From: Trichoplax adhaerens
Taxonomy: Eukaryota > Placozoa > Uniplacotomia > Trichoplacea > Trichoplacidae
Length of the DNA stretch: 64,000 nucleotides
Reading direction: 5' to 3'
Assembly (NCBI RefSeq): GCF_000150275.1
Contig: NW_002060973.1
Span: forward strand, 270,722 to 334,721
A model generated the notes under the pieces. It was not told the DNA's origin. It did not search any database and was given only the letters and a program-made list of their open reading frames with translations. Below, piece after piece: positions 1 to 11,725 of the stretch (the stretch's first letter is position 1; every line of letters begins with the position of its first letter). Position numbers and translations under genes: made by a program.

Positions 1-2527
1 ATCTTCATTTTTAGTAATGCCAAAGGCTTACGAAATTTGATTACTGTACAGTATATGTCGAGTGAGGTTACAACATCTGCGAATTATAAATATACTATAT
101 GCTATGTATGTTATGGCTAAATTAAGCGTAACATACATACCGCAATAACAGATGTAAAATTAAATGATACTAAACTGCATAAATATGTTGGTGGTAGCAG
201 GAAAGGTATGATATATCGTGTGGTTGGACTAGGGGCCACGTTTGGCAATAGGATATCCATGATCCATGCAGATTTCTAAATCAATTTATAAAATATCGAA
301 AATAAAGAGTTTCTAAATATCTTCACGGTTGAAATTGATGACTCTTAAATTATATTGTAGAAATAAAAACATTGAAACAGTTTGATGCTGTCGGTATCTG
401 GTTCAGAAAACGGTAAATTTCTAAAAATCATTTCCTACTAAAACAGCAAACTTCTGAAAATCATTTTCCTACTTCCATCCACAACCCCTAACCCTAACCC
501 CTACTTCCATCCACAACCCCCTCCATCACCCCTATGCGGCGTTCTGCCTTATATACTCTCTTCCAGTCTTCTGTTCAACTTAATTACGTAGATGTTAAAA
601 TACTGTACTATATCACCTCGACTATCTGCGTCCATGTCTCAATATGCTTTTGTCACACTTTACTGAGATTACGCAAGTGTTAGCTTGTCTAATTAATATT
701 TTGGCTAGGTTAGCCTAATGTGGAATGATATTTATGACTGTAGAGTACGTGAAATTTTATCACTAGCGTAGAAGTAATTCTTTTACAGTTACTAGTGCAA
801 ACTCCCGTCGCTTTGCTGACGGTTTACGATAATGTGCTCATTTAACAGATAGTATTACCATTTGATAGACCTGTCAGACTAACACTCGTTCAAATCTCTT
901 CTTTCACCTTAGTTTTTAACTGTACATATCTCCCTATCATTGAATGAATCTTACTCAGAAATGAATAACACCATATTCTATCCCTCGAATGCTACAAAGT
1001 ATCAGTCATTGCAAAGTTTTCACATTAATTTCGAAAGCACATGGCTAACTGCATATCAATAATTGTCACAACCACTATAGGTTCTCTAACCACCGTATAT
1101 GTCTTGCTATGGTCTTCTTTTAATATATTGATAAAACAATCGATTAATTCATTATAACTTTAATATACAGTATTCAATATAGAACCTAACATATCCAATT
1201 ATCCATACAGCAGTAAGTTCTAGCACATCTACTTAGTCGATTTCCATCAGACATCAAAATACAAACCTCTACTTTATAGTATTAACTGCTAAAGGGAGAG
1301 CTCTATGGGCTTTGTCAAGAAGTGGACAGTTGAGCAGTTGTGAGCTGGTTTCCATGGAGTTATTAATAAAGTGGCTGGCTCAGATGCATCGATTTGAGAT
1401 CCGATCCGATTAATTCCATAGAGTTGACAAATGAGGCAGCTATTAGTTAATTAGAATAATATAATGAATAACAGAGCTATTCTAGTACTCTACAAAACAC
1501 ATTGTATGGAAATAATATTCATAAAAAACAGTTTTTATGAATCCTTCTGCATCGATTTGAGATCCGACCTGGTCGATTTCTGAGGAGTTGACTAATATTA
1601 TAAATAAAAGCTATTATTCATGCTTTAAAGGCACATCTAGAAAATGATTAAAAATAAAATTGCTTAGACTACTCTTAAGGGAACATTATGTAGGAACAAA
1701 TGGTCCAAATAGCCGTTCTCCTAAGCTCTGTTAGAAGGTAGACTTAGAGCAGGGCATGATGGAAACGCAGAGAAATGGCGGCAACGAATCCCCAGGCTTA
1801 GAGCAGATAATCTGCGCATGCTTCCGCTTGTTATGTCCGTAGTCCAGTGTTCTGTAGCGGTCACAGAATATAGCATTCCTGTATGGCATTATTTGACATA
1901 CTGCACCACATGTTGTGAGCTATAGTTTGGAGCACTACAGTATCGGACTATATCGGGACTGCATCGTACCAACCTCGTTACTATAGAGAAAGCTGCAGGC
2001 CTTTGTCAATTCGAAGCTTGGCAATTTCTCTCCAGCCATTTCCAGTCTAGGTCGTCTCTTGCAGGTAAAAGTTTGATTATCCGACGTGGATAGAGTAATT
2101 TCAAGAGTAGCTTGAGCTGAATGAGGTTTTAGTCATGTAGGAGATGATAACGAATTGCAGAATGATCGTCTAATTTGTTCTAGGAGTTAAATTTGAGGCT
2201 GAAATCTTGCAGTATTAAATTGTCAATCCAACTCTTGCAGGTCCAATCTTGGCAACTAGTATTTGCATCCTTTGAATTCTGCTAGCCAGTATTAAGTGCT
2301 AGAAGTTAGCAGCTTTAGACCCATTTCACAGGTTTATTTTAATTCATTACATTACAATATTCGTATAATTTTGGATCTGATCTTGCTTACTTTTCGTAAA
2401 TGAATGGACTGCAAATAGTAGCCATTAGCTGCAGCTGAGGGTGATGACAGAGAGTATATGAAATCAACTATTTTCTGCTTAGATTCGTCTTTATGATATT
2501 CTAGGTAGTTCTTTCAGGCCAAGAAAA
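1..2527. other. Intergenic DNA upstream of ZNF830
   Basis: No coding exon could be supported on either strand. The stretch is AT-rich. It holds a short telomere-like run near 484-504 and two related segments (around 1384-1420 and 1548-1585) that share the words gcatcgatttgagatccga and gagttgac, so they look like old repeat copies. The palindromic word ttactgtacagta occurs at 41-53. The ZNF830 promoter and 5'UTR should lie in the last few hundred bases. Confidence 0.5.
484..504. repeat. Short interstitial telomere-like repeat (CCCTAA)n
   Basis: About two and a half copies of CCCTAA, the complement of the metazoan telomere repeat TTAGGG, are flanked on both sides by the word ctacttccatccacaaccc. 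It is too short to be a telomere and is best read as a small interstitial repeat. Confidence 0.5.
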
Positions 2528-5500
2528 ATGTCCAGTTTTCGTAAATTAATCAAAGGAAAAGCATCTCAAAAGAAAATTAATTCGCCTTTAGCAAGATATT
2601 CGTATCCTTGCACTTTGGATTAATTCAAAATTAAAATTTCTGTGCAATGTGTCAGGTTGAGTGATAATACTCGTACATGGCAGAGTGTTTAGAAGGAGCC
2701 TTGTGCTTAGTTAGTTTAAAACGTTATGGTAACATTATTTTATACCCCCATGCACTAGTAGAATAATTTATACTAGATAGTTAGGTTATATTCGCTATTT
2801 GTGTGCCTTAATTTAATTTTCATCAACATAGGCCAGAAGTGAAAACTCATTCTTACTATGCACTTTATTTTTGTTTACCTGACGATGCTTAATGGAAGAC
2901 GCCAATGGTAGTACTAAAATAACTCAAACTGCATGTACAATTTGTCTGTCATAATGACTTTAATTTTTATCGTTCAAGGGCAACAGGATTGTATTAGATT
3001 CCTTATAACAGATTTGATCCATCTATAGGGCACCTAGATGGTTTTCGCTAGAGGACTTAAGCCAATAGGATTGCTGATATGTATACGTAATTTTCACCGC
3101 GATTCTCGTACAACGCTTAATGGAAGACCTCAGTACTAGTTCTAGAATCTTTAAATTAGATTTCCTACTTGTGTAGTATGATGAATTTCATTTCCGTTTT
3201 CAATGGTTGGATTACCGTACAATATTTGGTAATAAATTTAATCTAGCAATAGACGTTTGAATGCTAGTACAAATAATCATTCATATTAAACATTTTCTCT
3301 ACCTGACAGTGTTTATTAACTAAAGACTTCGAAGGGTGTACTTGAATATCCTAGCTGTTTTTTCTCTACTTGTGTATCATGCCCACTTTTCGTTTCCATC
3401 ATCTAAAGCTAGTAATGTTGGATTACAATTATTAACTGCACATTTGATCAATCGATATATTTTTGACGTCCAACAAAGCAATCTTTCGTTTTAGATATTT
3501 TTTTACCTGACAGCGCTTTATAGAGTACCTCAATATTATAGCTAACTTAGACTTTACTTACCGTATAACTGAAGTGATAATTACCTTTGACTAAAGGTGG
3601 TAAAAAATTTGAAAATTATGCTGTGAAAATACGGTCTGTTCTTCACTTTGCCATAGTTCACGATTTGAATAACTGCAAAATAATATCCTAAACCAGACTA
3701 GACCTGCATACCCTACTGTATATTAACAAATTGATAATGCTTCTGTACAGCTATATATTGGCATATTTTGTATGATAATAATCTTCCACATTAAATGATT
3801 AACATGAACTGAAAGTTTTACGATCTGCATGACAATATGACATATTAAATATGGTGTAATGATAGTTGCGAATCTCTACTACTAATCTCCATTGCATCTG
3901 GAGAGAGACAATTATTGATAATAATTAGAAAAATTTTAGCTTCTATCGACTACTCTAACATTAGCAGGCTATCATCTTGTTATACCTTAATATAAAACAA
4001 AATGTAGTAATACTGGCCAGCTATCCTGTGCAATATGTAATTGTAATGTGAAAAATGAATTACTTTGGAATGCTCATATTCAAAGTAAAAAACATAAAGA
4101 GGTTAGTAAATCAAAGGATTGCGTTACGATATCACATTTTATATGTTAATGAAAGTCATACTTACAAGCATCATCGTGTATGACAACGACTGCTCTACTG
4201 ACTATCCTAATTGAATCGATTTAGAGCGTCTTAAACCTTAAAGCACAATCTAATAAAGTGGAAACCAAACATTATGCAGTCAATAAGAAAGTGGTAAGAA
4301 TCGCATATTCTATATTACTACCTCAATTGAATGCGGCTCAATCACGGCTTTACTTGATACTGTGTGCTGGATGAGTCATGATTTAGGCTTGTATTTCTGT
4401 CGCGAAAAGAAAATGTACAGAATTTAATAATACTACATTTTATACATCTATATTTCGCTTCGCAGTAAGTAGCAATAGCAGTGATAAATATCCGAGGCTG
4501 ACTCTTAACAGCTTAATGCTCTTCCTTCCATTTTGGTAGTCCAATACGAAAAAATAAATTGTTTTGTTTTTCCTGTACAAACTGTTCTGTCGAGGATAAA
4601 ACATATTATCATCAATTATTTTGCTTTGTCCACGAGGAAAACTTTGTCATGTGAAAGTCAAATTAGCTACTGAACAAATGAATTTACTAACATTTGATTA
4701 TTCTTTCTGATCTAATACTGTACCAAGGTATCCCAGAATGACGATTCTTCCACTTTTGCAAAACCCACTTTACCCGATAGCAAAAGAAAGGTTGGAAGAA
4801 CATTTAATTCATGGAAATATTACGCGTTGTATTATAAAACAAGTTTAACCTGACTCTGATTTTCTTATTGTTTACAGCAATCTGTCGGCGATGATGAACA
4901 ATCTGAGCTAGCTGCAAAAAAGTTAAAAGGTAATACCATATACAACTGCTAGTTAAGGCTTTCGTACTTTGTAAAAGTTGATTGGTCCATATTTTCTCAT
5001 GTTGACGTATTACTTATATGTTCCATTATTACAGTTGATGAGGAATCAGTTAATAAATCTGAAGGAAATAGGTACAAATTGATAATCTATAAATAAAAAA
5101 ACATTTAAGTTTTTGTATTGGATTTGATTTAAATTCGGGTAATACAACTTAACTGATGGAGATATTATATCACAACAGCTTGCCTTCCGATTTCTTTGAC
5201 AGTGGATCAGCGTCTAGTACAAGTACCAATACTACGGAAGAAGCTAAACTTACTGCAAACTCACTTGGTATAGATAAATTTTACGGATGAAAGTGTTGCT
5301 GTTTCTTTTATTATTGAAATTTATCGAGGTTGTTATCTTCATGGTAGTTGGAAAATATGATGATGATGAGGAAGACAGTGAGGATGAAGATGAAGAAAAT
5401 GATTCTGGAAAGAATGAAACTGCAAACGAGCAACAACCGTGAGATTATATATTATATAAACTTTAAGCACAGTTTTAATTGTTTTTATGAACCTTAAACT

Positions 5501-6146
5501 TATACATTAATTCATAAATTTTTAATGCAATATTTTTTAATCTCTCTTGAAAAGTGTGAAAGGAACTTTGCCCGAAGGGTTTTTCGATGATCCTGTCGTC
5601 GATGCAAATGTAATAACTGGGTGTTAAAACTTCCAATAATATATCAATTCGTTAATATCGCTGATGTACCTTTACTTGTAGGTTCGGCATGTTGAATATA
5701 AACCAAAGATTGACGTGGAATACGAAAAATTTCAAAAGGAGATTGCTAAGGAAGAGCAGGTATTCATTTTATCATTACCAGATTGAAAATATGTATATCG
5801 TAACCTACCTTATTCTTGCATTGATCTGTAAAGAAATCAGATGCTATTGTTGAAGTTGACGACGTAGAGGCGCAACTGGCTCGTGATACTCTGGAAGTTG
5901 TGGAACAATTGTAAATATAGTCATTTCTTGGTTGGTAACTTGCTATTGTTTAGAATACTCACACTTAAGCATAATATTTTTAGAGTCTGTGAAGAGAAAA
6001 TTGATACTCTAAGAAAAGCTCGTGAGATGATGAAAGCCAAGCAACTGGCAGCGGCAAACGCTAGGAAAAAATTGGATAATGATAGCGATGATGACAGTGA
6101 GGAAAGTGAAGACGAATTTTTTGATTGGAGAGCAAAGAAGGCATAG
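2528..6146 (+). CDS. ZNF830: Zinc finger protein 830 (CCDC16/OMCG1 homologue), 12 exons
   Basis: Exons 2528-2601, 4008-4101, 4225-4293, 4737-4790, 4878-4929, 5035-5071, 5179-5267, 5348-5438, 5555-5609, 5682-5759, 5834-5910 and 5984-6146 join in frame to 310 codons plus stop. Human ZNF830 is somewhat longer (about 370). Residues 1-31 carry the basic FRKLIKGK/NSPLARY lead-in and GQLSC. A U1-like C2H2 finger follows (C32, C35, H48, H54, with H-x5-H spacing). An acidic stretch comes next, then the family signature LPEGFFDDPVVDANV, a C-terminal coiled coil, an Asp/Glu run and the ending FFDWRAKKA, matching the QDWR ending of the family. The family is nuclear and linked to pre-mRNA splicing and genome stability. 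Intron 1 is 1.4 kb and the others are mostly 40-450 bp. The start is the first Met of the conserved N-terminal block. Identification is firm. Confidence 0.93.
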
Positions 6147-6189
6147 CAAGCTGCCTTTACTATTTTGATGGACTTTTATTTTTATTTGA

Positions 6190-7370
6190 TTTATGTATAT
6201 AGTATAGCATTACAGTATCAACATTTTCAAGTCGTGTGCTTGATTATAAAATATGAATACCTGTGTACAGTTTGGTAATTATTATTTTTAATATTATTCG
6301 CATATACAGTAATTACAATGCATTATACCAATTTCAACCTTGACAATATGGTAAAAACTATCTTTGCATTAGCTGCAGGTTTTCAAAAACATACATCAAA
6401 TTTACAATTCTATGTAAATTATCAAGCTTTGGCAGTATCACTCAATACTTTCATTGTTATTCGTTGTGAATTGAGTCTTACTTGCTTTCCGAAATAAATA
6501 CTGATAGACTTTAGTTTTTTATGTTATTACCATAGCTTATTAGTCCTGCAGTTGAGAAAATAATCTTCCAAGTGTATTACAATATTGAGAGTTATCTGAT
6601 CCGCGATGGAAATGCCTTGAAAAAATTGGACGTATTGCACTGTAAAAAGTCATTAGTCATTTGTGTTGGTTATATGCTACTAACGGTAATTTGTTAATGG
6701 ACCTATAAAATTATACGAACTACTCACTCGGCATTCACTGTAATAATATTATCCTGTATAAAGTGATGTAACAAAGTATCATGGTTTAATTCGGATCAGC
6801 AGTGAAAAAATTGTTGACAGACCTTATTAAATTGTAGTTTGGTTGAGGCGATGCTATCCCATCGCTCTCTTGAGATTCCCGCATGTGTTCTTATCCCTAA
6901 TAATATAAGTTCAGTTGATCGTTTATTTCTGTTTGTTTTGCATTCTTTATATTCCCAATTTGCCTTATTCCACCTTTAGGATTTTAATAAAGGAGTCACT
7001 CAATTACTGATGATTAAGCGTGCGTTGCCAATCTTTATTGTACTCGTAGATACATAACTCGTATTAAGGAATAGTTAATCAAAATCAATCATTACTGTCT
7101 AGGTCACTATTAGAAATGATGTAGTTACTGTTGCTTATACTTACTTCATTACCATCGCCATCCGATGATTAGGTGATCAATTTTGAAATCATAACGTAAC
7201 GCTGATATTCAAGTTATGGAAAGATTAAATAACCACGCGCTCCTGGATCAACGCCAATGTCATCAATGTCCAGTAGGATCAATATGCTAACTAATTGTAC
7301 CCTTGAGATCAATTTTTAAGTCATGGTGTTAAAATACTGTAGATTAAATGATGACTCTAATTTTTACTGA
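6190..7370 (-). pseudogene. Decayed partial copy of RSAD1 (exons 5-7)
   Basis: This block parallels the 3' part of the RSAD1 gene (about 11510-12530), including introns and downstream DNA, so it arose by DNA duplication and not retroposition. The exon 7 copy (about 6545-6645) has one extra base after CGTCCA, which shifts the frame. The exon 6 copy (about 6780-6980) reads well (GISRERWDSIAS) but meets a TGA where the parent reads on. The exon 5 copy (about 7150-7310) still shows the GVGPGA region on the minus strand but has small indels. Exons 1-4, including the iron-sulfur cysteines, are absent. It begins just past the ZNF830 stop codon. Confidence 0.8.
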
Positions 7371-7589
7371 ATAGTTTGGCATACTACGTATTGCAACTGT
7401 CAGAAGATAGCAATGACCATTCTATAGCAATGGATTAAGGCTTTAAAGCCGAAAAAAGATAAACTACTGGAGACTAACTGGAGAATGGCATCATCATAGA
7501 TGCACGGTATGACTTTGCTAATTCTATCTACTAGCAAATTATCCGTTTAAATGGACGGCAATATAATCTGTCCAAAATAATATAGTAAA

Positions 7590-8075
7590 AGAAAACCCAT
7601 AGCTAGATGATCCTAATATAGGTTCCTACTTTCTAGATAGGTGCGATGCTTCTTCCAATTTTGGAAGATTGGAAATTGCTTTAATTGCTCTTCAAGCTCG
7701 AATGAGGTTGTCATTTCAGCTGTCCGGTAGAATTTCATTTTAGTCTAGAGTATTATATTGTAGCCGATTTGTAGACAGCATGAATTGGTTATTTAACGGC
7801 TCTATATCGTTATTGCGTTGTAAAACCACAATGATACGACGCCTTGCAATGTCGATCATCAATAAAGACTTTGTCGTTGTTCGATATATCATTTCTAGCT
7901 TTCCAATAAGGCGTAGAATCGTCAAATCATTGTTGAATTTGCCACCGGATTACAACTATCTTGCATCTTCCTCTGTCAGTCAACTGACGGATGGTAATTC
8001 GATAATTATAATTGTCACTACGGTTGCAATATATTGCTAATAGTGCAACGCGGAGCATTTTCCCGTAATCGCCTT
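7590..8075 (-). pseudogene. Possible remnant of an ADAM-type prodomain
   Basis: On the minus strand a short frame begins MLRVALLAIYC at about 8072, like the signal peptide start of the ADAM gene nearby (MLYVALFTIY). Another frame, 7740-7925, contains RIIVVLQRNND, resembling RIILDLERND of that gene's prodomain. A third open stretch (about 7615-7735) encodes FELEEQLKQFP. The frames do not join and no protease domain follows. If real, it is a decayed second ADAM copy, beside the decayed RSAD1 copy. The match is weak and could be chance. Confidence 0.25.
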
Positions 8076-9431
8076 TTAAAGCTTGCACTAAAGTCGTCAT
8101 TTTAAAGATAAACGAATGGCGAAGTAATAGGCTTGATTAGCCAAATGTGTACAGTAGCCTCCAACTTCGCTATTTTAAAGATAAATCAATGGTGAAGTAA
8201 AGTTTTATTAACCAAATAGGTAGTCCTTATAGTGTTGATTTTTGTGGGAAAAGAGATTCAATTTCACTTCCTCAATATTAGCAGGTTCAAACTAGCCGTG
8301 GAAAAACTCTTCTGCATCTCAACTCTGCCTTTTATATCTGAACTACGAAAGTGTAAAGAGGCAACTAGCAGAAGAAGCTATTTTGACGGACGATTTGAAT
8401 TTCATTTACGCATATTTCAACTTTATTTCAAATTGTTTATAATGATGTACCGTAGGTTGGACATTTTTAATCAAGTACTATAGGCTGCCATGAATAGAAT
8501 CAAAGACGACAAAAGGGAATAAATGGACATCAAAAGCAAAGATGATTGATAATTCTTTAATGGCTTCTATAGCCAACGTCTAAAACATCAGCAAATTCTT
8601 TTCTAACGTACAAATAGTAGCAAGTAGGGGGGGGGGGGTCCACGATCTCAATACTAGCCTATGCTAGGTCCTCCGAAAAAATAATTGTTACTGACAATTT
8701 TAGTGTCTAATGTCTACGCATGGTGCATCCTCAAGTCCAACAACTTGATTATGCAATATGCTCCGAAACTGGGCTCTTTATTTCTAGCCATATTCTAGGA
8801 TCAATTTTCAATCCACTACCTGATCATGAAGCAAAGTATTCCCGACAGATAGCAGGCCTGTTCTACTACTAAAGCATCATGCCTTGCGTTTGAGTAGCCT
8901 TGGCGACAAGATTAAAATAAATTTATCTTCTTAGAGTAGATCTCCCGACATTGTATAACATTTTAGCCTCAAGCATAGCATATCCAATCAACCCAGTCAG
9001 TGCATTCGCTTACGCCTTTACTCATTACTCTTATTTCACCATACAACACTCAAATATGCTTGCAAGTTGCAATACAAACATGATCTTTTTATGATGGTAT
9101 TGCAGAATGCTGATGATACATATTCCAATCTAAAATGAGAATACTATTGTAGATATCCCAGTAAAAGAGTAAAAAATAGCAATCTATACTTTATCAGCTG
9201 ATTGCATTTGACAAAGTACAGGATATAATTGTATAATTGTATTGACAAAGTACAGGATATATGAAAAATTTCCTCAATTTGGAGTACAGTTTATTGAAAT
9301 TATTACCAGTATACAGGCTAAAGACTGACAAACCTTATTTCGTAAAGCCGATTTGTCTTATTCCTACAGTACTTATGGGTTGCGAATGGACGCAAACTCT
9401 CAAGATCCATGACAGTGCAAGGTATTTTCCA
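8076..9431. other. Intergenic DNA with small duplications and a poly-G tract
   Basis: No supported gene. An ~80-bp imperfect tandem pair lies around 8095-8220, sharing attttaaagataaa and aatggcgaagtaa/aatggtgaagtaa. A 12-G run is at 8627-8638. A short direct repeat, gacaaagtacaggatat, occurs twice near 9210 and 9244. Open stretches such as 8232-8483 have no recognisable domain. Confidence 0.45.
8627..8638 (+). repeat. Poly-G tract (12 G)
   Basis: An uninterrupted run of twelve G in otherwise AT-rich intergenic DNA. It is a single run, so it is not a standard intramolecular quadruplex motif by itself. Confidence 0.9.
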
Positions 9432-10595
9432 CTATCCTTTGGATGGCTTTTCGTAACTCTTATAGGAATAACGCAAACAAAAACACTGTGGACATTGCTC
9501 GTGTAAAAAATGAATAGAAATCATAGACTTAATATTATACTGTATAAAATTGCGTTGATTAGCTTTCGAGAAATGAGTAGGATAAGGTTCATTTGGGTCG
9601 TATCGGGATGCCATGATACATGGTGGATGATCACACTCACGAGTGGATAGTTGATGAGTTAAGTTAAGCGAGTGGCCGAGTTCATGGGTGATGATAAACG
9701 CATCTTCTAAAGGATTTCGCTTAAACTCTATATATTCCACCGCACGGATAGAATAGGGAAAACCGCATATTTTAAACAAGGATTTTCCAGCAACACTGGA
9801 ACCGGGGGAATTAGCTTGAAAGCGTGCTGTTGTTGACAAGACTATTATCGCATCGAAAGGAATGTCTGTCGTTTTGTACTTGCGGCGCAAACGACGATTC
9901 AACTTTATACTTTGCAATTTAAATGAATCTTTCTTGCTAATCCAATCTTTTTTGGTCCACGAAATGATCTTACCAACGATGACTACCAAATTCAGAGGCT
10001 TGTATTCCAATGCAACTCTATTCATGGTACTTAGCACTTCTGGACGTATCTTGCCAAACTTTCGGCGATATTGATTTTTGTACACATCTAGGTCCGATAT
10101 CACTAAGACTTCCAATTGCGATTTCTCAGCCTGAGAAAGCAGTTTTTTATTTGCAAGCGGGTTCAGTGCTGGAATCATGTCGTTCTTCAATGCTATTTTT
10201 CTCCTATCCATCAATCCATTCGGTATTGAATCAAGTTTGCTACTGAATATTTCCTCCTTGATTTCATCATTGATAGAAGCTTTGTAGACAACGTGAATCA
10301 AATCGTCTAATGGCTCTATTTCATAACGTTGCCGATCTAGCTGAAAAGTTCCTTCCAGGCCTTTGCAAGCAGAAATTGCCACATAATCATGCAATTGTCT
10401 ATTCTGACGAACCTGACCATGATAGTAACAAGGTATATGAGGAGAATCATCGTCCCTAAATTCATCGATTAAGTTTGCCCCGGGTACTTGATAACTATGA
10501 CGAAATTGTTGACTGACTAGATGATCATTACGTTCCAAGTCCAGAATAATACGATTTCCAACATGATCGAAGATTTTTTGGTTACCACTGGCCAT
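9432..10595 (-). CDS. ADAM-like (M12B reprolysin family) zinc metalloprotease, intronless body
   Basis: A 387-codon open frame. The N-terminal part is an ADAM prodomain: RIILDLERNDHLVSQQF, then CYYHGQVR and AISACKGLEGTF, typical of the M12B propeptide. The catalytic domain follows with the zinc site HELGHSLNLTH (residues 304-314, HExxHxxxxxH) and a Met-turn, CIMAS. The protein stops about 60 residues later, so there is no disintegrin, Cys-rich or membrane region. The third His is followed by Gln instead of the common Asp. ADAM proteases act outside the cell on surface or matrix proteins. The signal peptide is not in this frame but in a separate upstream open frame (10610-10759), and the two cannot be joined by a normal intron. 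The gene is therefore either broken, mis-assembled or uses an unseen exon. The family assignment is firm; whether the gene is functional is open. Confidence 0.85.
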   Translation of the reverse strand: MASGNQKIFDHVGNRIILDLERNDHLVSQQFRHSYQVPGANLIDEFRDDDSPHIPCYYHGQVRQNRQLHDYVAISACKGLEGTFQLDRQRYEIEPLDDLIHVVYKASINDEIKEEIFSSKLDSIPNGLMDRRKIALKNDMIPALNPLANKKLLSQAEKSQLEVLVISDLDVYKNQYRRKFGKIRPEVLSTMNRVALEYKPLNLVVIVGKIISWTKKDWISKKDSFKLQSIKLNRRLRRKYKTTDIPFDAIIVLSTTARFQANSPGSSVAGKSLFKICGFPYSIRAVEYIEFKRNPLEDAFIITHELGHSLNLTHQLSTRECDHPPCIMASRYDPNEPYPTHFSKANQRNFIQYNIKSMISIHFLHEQCPQCFCLRYSYKSYEKPSKG

Positions 10596-10609
10596 TCAAT
10601 TTCTCCCTT

Positions 10610-10759
10610 TCAAACATGGCGTGGGATCACCAAGTGATAGTCCAATATGCCACGCGATTTCAAATATCTTACTTGTTGACGGGTTAATTGCATCGACGGA
10701 AAGCAATCCGATAATGGCTGTGTTAGCAAATAAATGGTGAACAGTGCAACGTATAACAT
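10610..10759 (-). CDS. Signal peptide and prodomain start of the ADAM-like gene, out of frame with its body
   Basis: A 49-codon open frame starts MLYVALFTIYLL, a signal peptide, and continues to SRGILDYHLVIPRHV, which matches the start of ADAM prodomains (YELVIPRRV type). It ends in TGA 15 bases before the ATG of the protease body. In that body the missing next segment of the prodomain resumes in a different frame. Joining them needs two small indels. The only GT...AG stretch at the break is about 28 bp and gives the wrong phase. A good donor, gtaaga, at the RQQ codons also gives the wrong phase. Confidence 0.6.
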   Translation of the reverse strand: MLYVALFTIYLLTQPLSDCFPSMQLTRQQVRYLKSRGILDYHLVIPRHV

Positions 10760-11725
10760 TTTTCTATGGCAATCTTGAACCCAATAATGTGGCTAATAAG
10801 AAGAGCAACGCCTTGTTGCTTCGTGGACGCTAAACTCTCAAAACTAGCCTGCATACAGTGCAGGCGTAGATTTATAAAAAGCAGAAGAATAAAGATTTCG
10901 TATGGATAGTTTGTAAGTCTCTCCCCTGCTGGTAGTGGATTGTTTCTAAAGATGACCATGTTATTTCATTGTATGCTAATATTTCAAAGTGTTGCAAATA
11001 CAATATTTCAATGCAACAATAGTTAAATTATCAATTACCGAATTATTGGCTTTAATTATATGCGTACTCGTATGCGGGTATGTACAGTTATCCTATCTTA
11101 TCAAGGTCGTATAGTACTATTAAATGTTTGCATTGCTGTTTCTTTTACGACTTGGCGATAGAAATATGGATATACCATTTCAATCGAAGACTCATACTGA
11201 CCATCGTGAGTTGGAGGGGGGGGGGGGGTAAGATACAGAGATTATTCCTTCATTAACCCTTACAAATATTTCTGTAATACATTGAGAATTCTTGCTCGAA
11301 TTTGATGGAGATATTAGGTAAGAGTAGAGCTTTAGAGCTCAACCGATTACAATATCGAACGCAGCTGTAAACGTTAGAATAGTTAGATAATTCATGATTA
11401 TCATGATGGCAGTAGAGAAAGCGATGATAAATTCTTCGATCGGTAGGCAAAAAAGGCATCGGGAAACAGCAATTTTTTCGATACTTACATTCTTTATTGA
11501 TTCTTGCAAACAGTATAGCATTTACAGTATCTATATTTTCAAGTTGCGTGCTTTACCTGCCGACTTTCGAAATATCCATGCTTGCAAAGTTATATATCAA
11601 TTTCGTCATTTTACGTCAATTAAGAAATGTCCTTTGATAATTTTAATTCCTTCATCTTCAACTAAAGCTGTATTACTTTCTTCGAACTCTAGCAGATTTA
11701 TATTCCTATTTAGTATGATAGCCTA
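10760..11725. other. Intergenic DNA between ADAM-like gene and RSAD1
   Basis: No supported gene. A 13-G run is at 11216-11228. Both strands of 11250-11520 have open stretches, one with a hydrophobic minus-strand run (about 11339-11440), but no domain is recognised. From about 11510 the DNA is the region duplicated at 6190. Confidence 0.4.
11216..11228 (+). repeat. Poly-G tract (13 G)
   Basis: Uninterrupted G run after ttgga, like those at 8627 and 45092. Confidence 0.9.

Noticed and set aside
484-504. A chromosome end at the left edge
   Set aside because: Only about two CCCTAA copies are present, with ordinary sequence and a gene on the inner side; not terminal.
7780-8483. Plus-strand frames 7780-8040 and 8232-8483 as genes
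   Set aside because: No recognisable domain, no splice context. The first overlaps the possible minus-strand ADAM remnant.
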